Under the pieces are notes generated by a model. The model saw only the letters and a list, made by a program, of their open reading frames with translations, was not told the origin of the DNA and searched no databases. DNA of 64,000 bases. Source: Tigriopus japonicus (lineage: Eukaryota; Arthropoda; Copepoda; Harpacticoida; Harpacticidae). The position numbers were made by a program, and so were the translations under genes. The stretch is taken from contig CM021315.1 of NCBI GenBank assembly GCA_010645155.1, forward strand, positions 1,539,797 through 1,603,796. Reading direction: 5' to 3'. Of this stretch, positions 1 to 12,501 are shown piece after piece (within the stretch, counting starts at the first letter, position 1; each line of letters starts with the position of its first letter).

Positions 1-1119
1 AATGTACTCTATCAATTTAAACAATGTACATGAACCACTGAACAAAAAAATAATTGTACTTGACTAAAATGTAAGCGACATTTATCGCATTTAAACATGT
101 CAACTGGTTATTTTTTCTTTTCAATCTTATCATTTTTAAGCATTTTTTAGCAATTGCAGTTGTTTGAATCGTTTAGAATGCTCGGGCTCGTAGTCTTGCG
201 CTGATTCTCTCCCTTTCTCATGCAAGAAACAAATAGAAAATCTTACGCTTTTTCTTGCACTTTTGGCGAATTTTGCCGCGGGTTTCGCTCTTGAACATCT
301 GGAGGCACTGCCCGGAAAACACGGCCCCGCTGGTCACAGATTGATTGTGCGCATGCACGCGGACGATGGAGGCATGCTCGCTGCATACTGTACCCCTGTA
401 ACCACACACATCTATACACACACACACACACAAACATACATGCTTAGATTGAAACCTCACTCACTCCTTCTCTCACTCGTCAGTCATTCAGCGGTTGAAT
501 CGCTACTCGCTCGCTAGTCAGTCAGACGTTAGTCGTGATCGGTGAGAGTTGTCGCCCGGCCACAACTCCATTCCATTGCCATCATTCATTCATCGGCACC
601 CGGGGTCCGTTCCATCGATCCATCGATCCGCAGCCTGCGTCCACACCTGGACCCGCCTGACGACCCCATCACCGATCTTTCGGACTGGCCCCTTGGCTGT
701 CTGTCTGTCTGTCTGTCTCCCCGACTCGTTCCGGAGCAGAGGCATAGGGTGGGGGCGGGTGGGTGTCACCCTTCCTTTTCTCTCCTGTTCGCTGCCACAA
801 CATCGCGGTTGTCGTTAGCCTTCGTGAGTCTGACTTGATTGGCTTCCCTTCGGAGGATTGTCAGGGGCGGGTAGCGAAGTCCGAAATTCAACTTGGCTCC
901 GGATCCACCGCTCACGGGCATGGCCATGAATGGGTGGACCTAACGGACCGGGCCACGAATCCTCGACCGATTAATTCGGCCTAAGGGTGGTTCTCATTGA
1001 CAGTCGCTCATCGGTGTCTCACCAAGTGGTCGGAGCGTGTCGCCCATTGCGTTTTGAGTGCTGAGGAGAGCCCCGTTGGGGTGGTTGGTGAACTCGAACT
1101 CGACCGAGGTGAAGGCGAC
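1..1119. other. Region upstream of the FATP gene, no gene seen
   Basis: AT-rich to about position 200, then GC-richer and C/T-rich toward the FATP start at 1120. It holds a CA/TG microsatellite near 415-432 and a CTGT tetranucleotide run near 697-718. The open frames here are low-complexity or antisense shadows. It probably contains the promoter and 5' UTR of the downstream gene, but I cannot point to a convincing TATA or initiator. Confidence 0.5.
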
Positions 1120-4100
1120 ATGTCGCTGGCTGGACTCGTGGGGAAACGCTGTGTCCTCTGGGGGTTGGCCATGGGTGGACTTTGGGCGATGGATCTACTC
1201 CGTTCAATGGGATGGTGGGGCCCGCTGTTGTCCGCCATGACAGTCTACCTAATGACGGGAGGAGTTGACACGCTCTACTTATGCTGGCACACGCTTCCCA
1301 GGGACATGAGGTAAAACAAAATCTTTCGCCCGTTAAGTCACGCTCATGATGATGGGTTCCGTTTCAAATTTCAGAGGAGCCTATCGCTATTTGCGTTTGC
1401 TGTATCTCGTGTATAGCTACCAGAAACGGAACATGACGGTGCCCAAAGCTTTCAAAGGTCGCGTTCAGGCCCATCCGAACCGAGTGTGTCTCATTCACGA
1501 GGATACCCAATGGACATTTCAAGACATGGAAGACTTTAGCAATCGCGTGGCTCACTACTTTTTGCGAATGGGCTATAAGCCCGGCGATTGCATGGCCTTG
1601 GTGATGAACAATTGTCCGGAATACGTCGGATTGTGGTTGGGTTGTGCCAAGATTGGAATGGTGCCCGCTCTTATCAACTCTAACCTTTCGGGGCAACCGC
1701 TCTTGCACAGTATTGAAGCGGCTTCGGCGAAAGTCTGCATTTACGGCTCAGATCTTAGTTCAAGTAAGTGCTCGGAAACACGATCAGTTTTAGGTTTTGC
1801 TTCCTAACGAAATGAGTCGCCTTAAATTTACGTTTCTCGTTTATTAGATGTGCATTCTATTCCATTTGTTTAAACGTGCGACTCATCTGACTACTTTGTT
1901 CCCTCAATCAATGCAAACCCGTTTCGATGATAATGAACGTCCTCCGCCTTCTTCTTCTTCCTCTTCTTCTTCTCCTCCTCTGTTCATTCAATGTATTTTT
2001 TCTCTCTTCTTTTCAGACATGAAGAGTATAGCTCATCTTATCCCCAATGTAAACCTGTGTTCATACGGATCCAAATCGAATATTCGCGATAATGTTACTG
2101 CCTTGGACCGTGAGTTGGTCAACTCATCAGTGGAGGATGTGCCAGATTCGGTCAAGAATTGCTATAATTTCAATGACAAATTGCTCTACATCTACACTTC
2201 GGGCACCACGGGCCTCCCGAAAGCGGCCGTGATCAAGCATTCCAGGTAGGAATGTGGCACCATATGCAAAACACAAAAAAAGAAGTACAAACTCGTTTGC
2301 TCCGATGTTGCGTAAAGTGAGGATGATGTCAAAAAAATGGCCCGAGCAAAACGGGTTTAGTTTAGTTCAGACAATGAAGCAACACGAATCCTCGCAAATG
2401 ACCAAGGCTCTCGCTCACTAGTGGCGTACGATTGATTGAGTACACGTTGTAGGGAGACCAAGAATCGCCTTATTTTGTCGCCCCATTTGTACTCCTTGAC
2501 TGGGGAGACACACCTGAGCCACTTTCTTACCAAGGGGAAAGACTTATTTGTTGAAAGGCATGGCTCGAGTTAAATCACGCCTCCAACTTCACTTTGAATG
2601 CCCTTTACAGGTTCTACTTCTATTGCGCTGGAATGTACTATTTGAACAACATGGGTAACATCAAGGACCATCCCATTTTCTACGATCCCCTGCCTTTATA
2701 TCATTCTGCGGGAGGCATCGTTGGCATTGGACTGATGATGGTATTCGGTTCCACTGTTGTCATTCGGAAAAAGTTCTCAGTGAGAAACTTCTGGAAAGAC
2801 TGCTGCAAATATAATTGCAATGTAAGAAAAAAAGCCCGCATTTCAATGGAGAATGAACTAACTCTAAGCGTTGGACTTTGACCCTTCATCATGCGATTCA
2901 ATTGTTACAGGGAGCTCAATACATTGGGGAGATTTGTCGATATTTACTCTCTGCTCCTGAAACTCCGGAAGAGAAGCAGCATAGTGTGGAAATCATGTTT
3001 GGAAACGGACTTCGACCTCAGATTTGGGAGCAATTCACAAATAGATTTGGAATTCCCAGGATAGGAGAATTCTACGGAGCCACTGAAGGCAACTCTAATG
3101 TTTGTAGGTTACTTCAATCATGATAGATATTATCCTAAATCAAAGTGAGTCGCCATTGCCGCAACTTTTTTCTCTCTTCTCTAGTAAATATCGACAGCGT
3201 TCCCGGAGCCGTTGGATTCGTTTCGGTGTTATTTCCATTCGTTTATCCGGTTCGTCTCATTCGGGTGGATGCATCTGGCAATGTTTTGAGAGATCTGTCG
3301 GGATTGTGCGTACTCTGTCAACCCGGAGAACCGGGCGAATTTGTGGGCAAGATCGTGAAAAACCACCCGTCTCGGAGTTTTGATGGATACGTGGACCCTG
3401 CAGCCACAGAGAAAAAGATCGTTCACAATGTCTTGAAAAAAGGCGACATGTGGTTCCGATCAGGGGATCTACTCAGTATGGACCAATTTGGATGGATGTA
3501 CTTTGTCGATCGATTAGGCGATACCTACAGGTATGTGTTCGTTTCTAGTGGAGAAAGTGTTCCTGCTTCTTGTAGATCCTTGATCCAGATTCATTGCAGT
3601 AGTCACTATCTTCGTTTTTAATCCTACATAGATGGCGAGGTGAAAATGTGTCCGCAAATGAAGTTGAGGGCGTTTTGAGCAATATATTGGACCAAAAAGA
3701 TACGATCGTTTACGGAGTTGAGGTGAGTCATGCAACTGACGACGCATTCAGCGTTCGTCTTGCATGTTCTTTGAGTCATTCATTCGTCATGCGCAGATCA
3801 GTTACTCTACTATGTTTGCTTAAGCTCTTATCTGAAATACGTACCCCGACTTTCTCATCATACTTGGCCCGACTCCGTTTTCTTTTTGGTGACGGGATGT
3901 AGCTAAATGCGATTGAATTGTGAGCAATACTAAATTTAGTCATTCATGACGTAGACCAGAAAAACGTTGAGTGATCCCTCCTACTCAATCAATCACTGCA
4001 ATTATCGAGCATACATACGTCAAGCCATATGTCTATTAAATATTTAATGAGCATTCTATTTAGGTGCCTGGAGTCGAGGGTCGTGCAGGAATGGCCGCTA

Positions 4101-4675
4101 TTGTGGAACCCTCTGGGCAGCTGCTTTTTTCCGAATTTTTGGCTGGTATGAAGCAGAACCTCCCGCCTTATGCCATACCATTGTTCGTCAGACTAGTCAA
4201 ACAATTAGATATCACAGGTATGAAAAGAAGCTTACCTCTAAGCTAGAAAGCCATCAGAGAGCTTGAAATGAATCGCGATTGGAAAGATGACATTTAAAAC
4301 TTGAAGGTACCTGTTGAGTGCCTTCATTGTCATTTGACCTCAAAGCTGAATCATATTGAAGTAATATTTAAGGGAAAGTTCTGGTCGTGGGAAAAACATA
4401 TGGATGATGAAGTCTGCTGAGCTCGTGTTGAAGATCGATTTTACTCGTTTTCAAAGTTCTAATGAAAAATAGAAAAATTGTTTCCTAAACAGCGCACGGT
4501 TCTGCTTTTTGTTTCAGGGACCTTCAAAATCAGGAAAATGTCGCTTCAGAGAGAAGGTTACAATCCAAACTTGATATCGGATCCCTTGTTCTTTTATGAT
4601 AGTGAAAAGGCCACCTATCGATCTCTTGATTCTTGCTTGTACTCTGACATAATTCAAATGAAACTTAGGCTGTGA
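1120..4675 (+). CDS. SLC27A4: Long-chain fatty acid transport protein / very long-chain acyl-CoA synthetase (SLC27A, FATP4/1-like)
   Basis: Nine coding exons: 1120-1310, 1375-1763, 2017-2245, 2611-2821, 2911-3103, 3185-3530, 3632-3722, 4064-4217 and 4518-4675. All introns are GT-AG, and the summed length of 1962 nt gives 653 aa, close to vertebrate FATP4. Hydrophobic segments lie in the first 60 residues, as expected for the family's membrane anchor. The AMP-binding signature [14 protein letters not shown] sits near residues 250-263. The FATP signature region follows in exons 5-7 ([51 protein letters not shown]). The C-terminus [17 protein letters not shown] is diagnostic of FATPs. By family knowledge it couples uptake of long-chain fatty acids to CoA activation at the plasma membrane or ER. 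The start is the first ATG in the exon 1 frame. The exact paralogue (FATP1 or FATP4) is uncertain. Confidence 0.93.
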
Positions 4676-6005
4676 CGTCGTCCTAGTTTGTGAACACACT
4701 CGCCCCTCCAATTTTCTTTTCTACACCCGCCCCTTCAACAAGAGGTGGTGAGAAGTTGCAATCGTGTTTTAAGACACACTCTTCTCCGCCCTTTTATTTG
4801 GGTTACGATTGCCAAGTTGCGTACGTACTCACTCTCTCATCTGCAAACCCAATTCCTTGAAAATAGCAAGCCCATAAAAGAACAATATGGTACTCGTCCA
4901 CTTTAAGACTTCAATTGGAGCGAACACATTTTGTCCCATTTTATACCCACCCTACGTGAATACTGATCTGTAATGTTGCAGAACAATAACTACAATAAAA
5001 ACACCCCCACCAGGGCATTCGTTAACAAACTGGTTTTGGTCTTATCGATTTTTTCATGTCAAGATTGCGAAGGAAAAGAAGCAAAATGCCGTGAAAGACG
5101 ATTGTATGAAATACATGATGTAAACAAATGAAGTGGACTGAAAGCGTTTTGGGCCGTTATTTCGACGAGAATCATTTTTCGGTTATGTGTAACAAAAGCG
5201 AACAAGCACTACAAAATCAAATTGCATGCGAAAAATTGCAGTTTTGAGTTCTAACGCAACAATATTATCGATTTCTAAAAATAATAGTTTATATTAATAT
5301 AAATCACAATCGACAACAGGTCCAAGGTAGTTCCGTAGAGCTCAATTGTTCTGGTGTGTCGCTTTCGGTGGCAGTATCTACAGAAGATCACGGGAAAGAA
5401 GCGTCATCAGAACACTAGCGACAATGTTTTTACCATGAAGCTTTAAAAATCTGAACTAACCAGAAGTGTAAGAGAAAATAATACAGGAAACAGAAGCCTG
5501 TGACCAAAAAATATCCAAGAAAGAGCTTGGATACATCTTTTCTTTTTGATCGAATGGTTGGATTTATCCTTCATGGCATGATCCATGATTGCAAAATTGA
5601 ATTTTGTTGTAACTTGAACTTCCTGATTGACGGTGTTGGAAAACAACGGCAAAGAATTGAAGCTTTGCAAAAATCTCAACAACTTGACCGTGTTGACGCT
5701 TCTTTTCTTTAGCAATATCTTCCAAAATGGCAGAAACTTTTAGTTGCAATTGAAAGCGTTTTCCTGACCTTCATCATTCCGAACTCGCTATCTAGGTGAA
5801 TTTTAAGTTCTGGACCATCGTTAGCCACATACTTTTCCAAAGTTATGGGTCAAAAAAATTTTCATGGTTCAGCATTTCATTGATAAAGACTCGTTTATTA
5901 GTGGGGACAGAAGAAAGAAATATTAAAACTATTCAACAATAGCTCGTCATCAACCAAACCAAACATTCAAAAAGTGACGGACCAAAACAAAATCGATCAA
6001 TCTTA
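4676..6005. other. Intergenic region between convergent FATP and golgin-97 genes
   Basis: A possible poly(A) signal AATAAA for the FATP gene lies near 4994-4999. On the minus strand an AATAAA (TTTATT at 5894-5899 on the plus strand) lies about 110 nt past the golgin stop. The rest is AT-rich with no supported gene. Confidence 0.55.
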
Positions 6006-9000
6006 TCAGGTGGGATTAATGGACAAAGAGAACTGCCCTGATCCAGATTTTGGTTTGGCTCCAAACCAAGACATTTTCCATTCTAAATGCTCGTGAAGCA
6101 ACCGCTCTTCGTCTGAAGAGAAATGCAAAAGAGCCGCCAAAGCTCGAGTCAAGTGTTTGGCCTAAAACGTGAGGAAATATGAGATATTTGATCATGTGTT
6201 CCAAATGTCAACCAATGTCACCATCTAAGTAAGCACTTACCTCGTATTCACGTGACGTGAAAAATTTGAAGATGACGTGTTTCAAGTATCTCAAATTCAC
6301 GTCAGTCATTGAAACTAAATCCTCGGGATGATCTTGATTGGCATTACTGAATCCGAGCGAGGGCGATCGTCTCACTGGAGACTGACGAGAAGAAGATGAA
6401 GAGCCATCCGAAGGAGCCGTCTGTCCCGCCGTTCTCATCTCCTTTTGGAAAGTCTTTTTCATGTCCGCCATTTTTTGTTGATGAACTTTGATGATCTTAT
6501 GAAAGATAGATCAAAACCCGTTAGCAAAGTTTATTCTCGAACTTGAATTGTTCGGTTCTTCTAGTTAGCTTACGTTTTTTTTGTCATTGATTTCGTCCTG
6601 GGCAAGCTGAAGACTTTTTTGCAAATCTAGGACCACCTCTGATTGCTTCACCTTGTCGGCAAAAGTGGCGTCCCTCTCGTTGATTTCGTTTTGAAGATTG
6701 GCTATCCGCTGGTTGAGATTCTCAATATCGGCGGTCAAGCGATCACACGAGGCTTTTAGGGAATCTCTCTCTTCTGACACAGCATCGAAATCGGTGACTA
6801 ATTGGTGATAATTCGAGTTGAGCGCATCCAGCTCGCGTTTCAAACCCGTCCGTTCTTCCGTAATAGATTGCAAACTCTGAGTCAATTGAATGACCTCGGC
6901 ATCTTTGGCTTGCAGACTACTCGTCACCTCTCGACAACGAGTCTCCATTGTCTTTAGAGCTTGCTGCTCAGACTCCAATACGTTTTGGGCCTCACTTAAG
7001 GCCTGTGCATTTTGGTTTCGAGTGGCCTGGAGAAGCTGATTTTCGGCTTCTAAGGCGTGGATACGAACTGACTTGGTATGGACCTCGGCTTCGGCCTGAG
7101 ATTTGGCTTGTTCAAGTTTGGCCTGGAAAAAAAGTCGAGCATTTTGCGTTCAACAAATTCTTCAAAAAATGCAAGTTTGAGCGCAACGCCGTCTAAAAAC
7201 TTAAACTCACCAGTTCATCACGAAAGGTCTCCTTCTTTGCCTTGAGTTCTTTATCACGTCGGTTCAAGGCCACTTCGAGTGTTTCCTTTTCGGTCACAAG
7301 TCGAGCCACGTCTAGTTTGGTTTTCTCCCTCTCGGATCCTAAATTAGCTTGGTTTTCATGATTGGTGATCTCCAAGTCCAAGAGTGAATTCTTGACTCGG
7401 TCCCGTTCGCTCATCACGGAGGCTAGCTCCTCCGACTTGGCGGTCAAGGCCGATTGAAGCTCAACCACTTGACCCTCTAATTTGTGAGTGGTCTGCTCGG
7501 TGGTCTTGATTTGACTCTGACATTTCGCCTCGGCTTCAGCCAAGGCTTGCTCCAAGGCATCGCGCTGCGTAAAGATGGACGTCAGTTATTACTAGAGCCA
7601 AGATCTTTCGGTGAAAAATTAGAAAATAATTTTTCACCTTTTTTACTGCTTTTGAAGGAAAAATTTTTTTTTGCCCTTTTTAGCAAAAAAAAAAAATTTT
7701 TTTTTGACACTTTTTGGGACAAAAGGTTAATAAATGCCGAGATTTACAACATTTACCACCTAGTTTAGAGAAAGTGATTTCTAACTTAGTGAAAAATGGT
7801 CATATTTATACTATCACTAAGGAAGGGCATTGATTTAAATTCACATTTAATTTCAAGAGGCCAGAGGCAGTTCTTTGAAAAATGTAGAAAGGAGTAAAAT
7901 TTACAATTATTTTTTTCCATTGGCCTTCCAAAGAAAAAGGTTGGTGGTGCATTTATCTAACTTCTTCATTTTTTGAAGAATTGGCTTCTGGGCACTGCGC
8001 AAAAAACAGCGCATTGGAGGTTTTGTGAGTCAATCAAATTTGGCGCCTCAAATGACAAGCTCGTAAACTTGTCCATGTTGAAAATGATGGTTCAAATGGC
8101 ACAACTTGGTAAGAATGTGGTGTGGGCGTGGTATGGTAGCCGACTGCGCCATGCAGTGTGAGGCTACTGAGGTAATCAACGGCAATAATATTTCACATTA
8201 TATATTCCGATAGAATTTCAAACAGTCTCAAATAAGGATAAAAAGCGTGTCAGGTGAATCGGGATTCTCAGGGTGACCTCGGTATACTTCAACATTCCAA
8301 TACGTTCACCAATGTAAGTGCTTCTATTGTAAAAGGCGCACAATAAGAACCTTTTTTTTTAACTTTTTTTGGTTATTTTCTTCACCTATTTACCACTTTT
8401 TTTGGCTTTTTTCTTCACCTAAAAATCCTGGCTTTAGTTAATACGATTAGGATGAACGACCTTCAACCTACCTCTCGAGCCATGGCCGAGATCCGTTCGT
8501 CCTGGCCTAAATCTTGCTGCTTAAGCCGTTCGGTCAATCGGGCCAATTTAGCTTCGTACATTTCGGAGAGCTCTCTCCGCACCTGATCCGTTTCCCGGGC
8601 CAAATCGAGCTGAAATCAACATTATTCATTCATTCATTCATTCAATCAATCAATCAATTAATCCATTAATGCTGGATCGATCGAAGACCACCGCCAATCA
8701 AATACCTGAGCGCGTTCGTCTCGAATCTGGAGTTGGCGTTGATGCTCGGCGATCAAGTGTTCAACATCGCTGTGCTGGTTCACGGAAGAGTCAGTGACCG
8801 AGGCTCGAGCCTCTTTCAACAGAGTCTCGAGTTTTTTCCGTTCGTTGGTTTCGGTGTCTAAGGCGGTTTCGGCGCTCAAGAGCATATGCTTGACTTTGGC
8901 CAACTCCTGAGATTGAAAGCCTTCGAGCTGTTCCAAGTTGTCTCGATACTCCTGAAGTTGTCGCTGACATTCTGCAATTCAAATGGGAGTGTGCGGCATA

Positions 9001-9439
9001 AAGTCATCGGCTAATGATCTTTGGTTTGGGTTTGGTGACCGATAGAGAGCGGAGATCATCGGACATTGTCTGGCATGGTCTGGCTGGAACTAATGCGTTA
9101 TTCCCTTGGGTAACACGAACCTTGGTAGTCCTTGAGTCGTTCATTGGCCATCTCGTTGTCCTTGATGAGGAGCTGTGCGTACTCCTCGAGCTCCTTGATG
9201 CGCTCCTTGCGTTTCTCGAGTCGCTTCACGTACACAAAGTAGTTCTTGTTGATGTGTTCCTTGAGCTCGAGAATCTCCCGTTGGAGCACGGCCGGATCAG
9301 CGGAAATCGGGGACGAACCCGACCATCCATCTCCAGGCTGGGGATGGTGGCTGCCACTTCGACTGGCACTCGTCTCGTGGTCGGATTCATCGGGAAAGTT
9401 GTCGACCAACTTCTGCTTTAACTTGTTGTACACGTCCAT
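6006..9439 (-). CDS. GOLGA1: Golgin-97 (GRIP-domain trans-Golgi tethering protein)
   Basis: Seven coding exons on the minus strand: 9439-9121, 8971-8706, 8609-8472, 7564-7211, 7122-6574, 6495-6241 and 6161-6006. Together they make 2037 nt, 678 aa. The N-terminus MDVYNKLKQKLVDN is a short amphipathic start, followed by a Ser-rich linker and then long heptad-rich coiled coil (about residues 50-590). The segment EGFQSQELAKVKHMLL matches a conserved golgin-97 block. The C-terminal GRIP domain (about residues 605-655) contains NLRYLKHVIFKFFTSREYE and ends EWKMSWFGAKP, as in golgin-97 rather than other GRIP proteins. By family knowledge the GRIP domain binds Arl1-GTP on the trans-Golgi network and the coiled coil captures endosome-derived vesicles. 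The intron between exons 3 and 4 contains a hAT-like element (7593-8436). Confidence 0.92.
7593..8436. mobile_element. Non-autonomous hAT-like element in a golgin-97 intron
   Basis: Imperfect terminal inverted repeats: TAGAGCCAAGATCTTTCGG at the left and, read inward from the right, TAAAGCCAGGATTTTTAGG. They are flanked by near-identical 8-bp direct repeats GTTATTAC (7585-7592) and GTTAATAC (8437-8444). The interior is AT-rich with long A/T runs and no transposase frame. The 8-bp duplication and TARAGCC ends fit the hAT superfamily. Divergence of the ends suggests an old copy. Confidence 0.6.
8626..8656. repeat. ATTC/AATC tetranucleotide microsatellite
   Basis: A run of ATTC units passing into AATC units within a golgin-97 intron, just upstream (on the minus strand) of the exon starting at 8609. 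Confidence 0.8.
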
Positions 9440-11143
9440 GGTGGCGATGGCAGATCAAAGGTCGGATGGATGGATGAATGGCTTTGGGTTTGGGGGTGGA
9501 TGCACCTTTCTCATGGATTGAGAGCCAAGCCAGATGGGATGATGAGGATTAACAAGGTGTGTGCCTGCACCAACGAAGCGTCTTTCTTTATTCGCATGCA
9601 GAGCGTTATCAACTCATGTTGAGAGAATGCTCGCCGCCCGCATCGCGCGTTGAAGAGCGGACAGAATTTGATCGTGGAGGGAATTCACGGCAACAATTGT
9701 CAGCTGATGAAAGAGGCAACGTCATTCTCAGCATGCACAGTTGCACACACACACGCGGGAAGGAGCGAGTTGTGGTCCGCGCTGTCAGCTACGTTCTACT
9801 TGTCTCTGCCATTTTTGCCTAATGTTTCCTAGCAAAAAACAAATCGAAACGAATCGAAAAATTTCTGGTGGTAAAGTCTTTCTTTCGAGCGACGATAATT
9901 AAGATAAAGCGGCAGAAAAGGACGGTAAAATATCAAATTCGACCCGAAAGTGCGAGATAAATTCTACCTTGACCTCTCAACGAGAATAATCTATGGCTCA
10001 GTCGTGGAAGAGTGGTAGAGGGAATGCGAGAGAAGTAATCGCAAACCAGAAGCACATGTATTCTCAAGGAAGGTGGAAGACGAGGTGAAATAAAAATGAC
10101 ATTTGGAACCCAGCTCATCTTGCTCGGGTCAAAATAGCAATTCAAAAAAGAAAAATCAAATTGTCCCAGTTTCGTTCTGAAGTGCCAGCAACAAGAGATT
10201 TTTTCTCAACCTGCATGCATGCAAGATATAGATATACAAGTAAGTGATGATATTTTAAACGAGTTATGACGATGTTGGCTTGAAAGGAAATAAATTGGCA
10301 ACTCTGGCCCTCTTGTTATATGTTTGGCTGGCCCTGAAAACAGGTGCAAAAGGAAAGGAAGCAGAGTCTCCATATTTTTGGCTTTCGTGCAAATCCTGCG
10401 CCTAATGAAGTCTGGTTGGCGTGAAAATGTTACACTTTGAAGTAGAATGTGCATGTGTTCTTTAGAAAATTAGTGACGCTTTTACCCTTCATTTATCTGG
10501 AGCCACTGAACTAAACTATGATGATGACATCACGGTCGACATAATCATTGAGTTCTATTAATGATTTATATTAATATTGATTAGTGATTACTAAATGATC
10601 TAAGGACGTAATGAGCAAACATTTGCGAGACGCAGAAAAAGAAGACTCAAATGGCGACTTGCGAGTCGAGAAGTGACTGAAAAGGTCTTTGCCGACCATG
10701 TCCATTTATGCAAGGACGTCTCTTCCGAGGTCGTTGGGCCATGCAATTCAAGTAATTCGCTCCTTCTACAGTCGAAAAAAAGCACAAGAGAAGCCCAACC
10801 TGCCCTCTGCAGTGCTTTTTAATAATAACAACAAAATCAGGGCTACAGATGCTCTCTCTCCCTCTTTTATTTCACCAATTTCCAACTTGATCGTTCCTTG
10901 ACTGAAATTGGCGCAAAAGATGCGAAAAAGACATCTATTGAATGCATAAAACATTCCGTCACGAAGTTTAACCATCTTGAGTACTTTCCATAGTTGCTTT
11001 GGCCGAAGAACAATCACATTTTTTTTCATCCAAAAAATGCCAAAATTGGACTCAATGTCAATCATTCAGTCCATCATTTCCAATTGATTTATTTTGAAGA
11101 AAAGTGTCAAGATATTAAAAACCAACTCGGCACGGTCGAAATG
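9440..11143. other. Intergenic region between golgin-97 and XRCC4
   Basis: This should hold the golgin-97 promoter and 5' UTR (right after 9439, GC-richer with an ATGG-rich stretch) and the 3' end of the XRCC4 transcript. A minus-strand AATAAA (plus-strand TTTATT near 11088-11093) lies about 50 nt beyond the XRCC4 stop and is the only obvious poly(A) signal near the four-gene string. No other gene is supported. Confidence 0.55.
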
Positions 11144-11926
11144 CTAGAGTTGCAAGAAATTTTGAGAATTGTTCATCGACGCCGAGCGCCCACGCGTTCG
11201 GGGTAAATTGTCTGCACCAGAGGGGCCAACTGAATCGTCCTCGTCCACATCGGTATCGGAATCGTATTGGTCTTGTTCCATCTCACCAACATCGGTTGGA
11301 GTCACGTCATGACCATTAGCCCTCAAACGGGTCAACATTCTTTGAAGTTCGTCGATTTTATCTTGTTTAGCATTCAAAATGGGTAAGAATTGAGCGTACA
11401 TCTGCTCCTCCAGGTTGGCTTTGGCCTCTTTGAATTCGCGCATCTGATTGCGGCTAGCTCGCAGATCGGTCATGAGTTTGTCTTGTCTCTCGGTTAAACC
11501 GGCGAGTTCTTGACTCAAACCGGATATCGTGGCTATGGAAGCGTCCAAGAACTCACGTTGGGCATCGGAGGGATTGATGGCAAGAGCGGGAAATTCACCA
11601 ATGTGTATGACGATCTTCGAGGTTTCGCTCTCTTTACGCTTCCACGTTAACGTGCTATTCTGGCTTTCTATTCGAAATATGTTCTTTTCAGAGCCCTCAG
11701 AGAAGGCCTCTCGGACCCATTCACTCAAATGTTCAAGTCTTTGCTCCTGAGATCTTTGGTTCACTTCGTCGTGGTCGATCATAACCGTCCAAGCACATTT
11801 CTGAGTGGCGTCCAATAAAGTCAAGGTTACATCATTTTTCAACCAAACTGCCTTCACATACAAGTAAGACTCGGACACGGGATCAGACCCTTCGAGCAAA
11901 AGTCGCGTGAAGCAAGTTTTATTCAT
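11144..11926 (-). CDS. XRCC4: XRCC4, DNA double-strand-break repair scaffold
   Basis: Uninterrupted 260-aa frame. Residues about 1-120 form a beta-rich head with LYVKAVWLKNDVTLTLLDATQKCAWTVMI, matching the XRCC4 head strand pattern. Residues about 125-205 are coiled coil, ending LNAKQDKIDELQRMLTRLR, which aligns with the XRCC4 stalk segment LNEKKTKIRSL. The tail is acidic and Ser-rich (DQYDSDTDVDEDDS), as in XRCC4. Length is shorter than human XRCC4 (about 335 aa), mainly in the tail. By family knowledge it dimerises, binds DNA ligase IV and XLF, and acts in non-homologous end joining in the nucleus. It is the last gene of a tightly packed minus-strand string: the upstream POLE4 stop is 47 nt away, and an acceptor-like sequence GTCGTCTAG lies 12 nt before the ATG. 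Confidence 0.85.
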   Translation of the reverse strand: MNKTCFTRLLLEGSDPVSESYLYVKAVWLKNDVTLTLLDATQKCAWTVMIDHDEVNQRSQEQRLEHLSEWVREAFSEGSEKNIFRIESQNSTLTWKRKESETSKIVIHIGEFPALAINPSDAQREFLDASIATISGLSQELAGLTERQDKLMTDLRASRNQMREFKEAKANLEEQMYAQFLPILNAKQDKIDELQRMLTRLRANGHDVTPTDVGEMEQDQYDSDTDVDEDDSVGPSGADNLPRTRGRSASMNNSQNFLQL

Positions 11927-11938
11927 GTCGTTGAAATT

Positions 11939-11952
11939 CTAGACGACACAAC
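11939..11952 (-). promoter_or_regulatory. Candidate 3' splice (trans-splice) acceptor before XRCC4
   Basis: On the minus strand the POLE4-XRCC4 spacer ends TTGTGTCGTCTAG, with AG at 11940-11939, 12 nt before the XRCC4 ATG. The T-rich run plus TAG looks like a 3' splice site. No matching 5' donor for a local cis-intron was obvious. The spliced-leader acceptor role is inference. Confidence 0.4.
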
Positions 11953-11973
11953 ATGGAACCATTGATTTCTTAT

Positions 11974-12495
11974 CTAATCTTCCAAAGCTCCTTCCAGAAA
12001 GGCTAGGCAATCGACAGCGTCAATGGCACGATCCACATCAGGTTTGGACAAGGTCTTCTTTTTATTTTGACTCGTGTAGCTGAAGCTTTCCTTTGCCAGA
12101 CTCTCCACAAATAGCTCGGTTACTTTGGCAATAAGGAAAACGGCTTCTTGACTGGCCATCTTCGTATCGGGATCCATTTTCATAATGTGCTTCACACGGC
12201 CAAGGGGTAGTTGCACCATCTTGTTAAGGCTAGATTTAGACGCGTCCTTTTGAATGTCCTCCTCGGGGGCTTCTTCATTTCCATTCAAGGTATTCAAGTT
12301 GTTTTCCTTGTCAAGGCTTTGATCGGCAAGAAGCGATTCGGTGAAGGTTTCAGATTGGTGCACATCTTCGTCTACGGTCTCCTCTCCCGGTAAAACGGTA
12401 TCAAAGACTTGAGTAAAAGTTTCAGACGCCTGTTGTTGAGGGGGGATCTCGCCCTCCTCCATTGGCTGGATCATTGTGGTGGCTGTATTAGACAT
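11974..12495 (-). CDS. POLE4: DNA polymerase epsilon subunit 4 (histone-fold subunit)
   Basis: 173-aa single-exon frame. The first 85 residues are acidic and low complexity (MEEGEIPPQQQ and similar). The C-terminal half (about residues 92-170) is a histone fold: LPLGRVKHIMKMDPDTKMASQEAVFLIAKVTELFVESLAKESF, then QNKKKTLSKPDVDRAIDAVDCLAFLEGALED. That is the POLE4 pattern, including the diagnostic FLEGALED end. By family knowledge POLE4 pairs with POLE3 in the leading-strand polymerase epsilon holoenzyme and handles parental histones at the fork. The ATG lies only 6 nt beyond the stop codon of the upstream MOZART-like frame, and the downstream XRCC4 ATG follows 47 nt after its stop. A CHRAC-type histone-fold paralogue is possible but less likely. 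Confidence 0.88.
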   Translation of the reverse strand: MSNTATTMIQPMEEGEIPPQQQASETFTQVFDTVLPGEETVDEDVHQSETFTESLLADQSLDKENNLNTLNGNEEAPEEDIQKDASKSSLNKMVQLPLGRVKHIMKMDPDTKMASQEAVFLIAKVTELFVESLAKESFSYTSQNKKKTLSKPDVDRAIDAVDCLAFLEGALED

Positions 12496-12501
12496 CGACG
12501 A

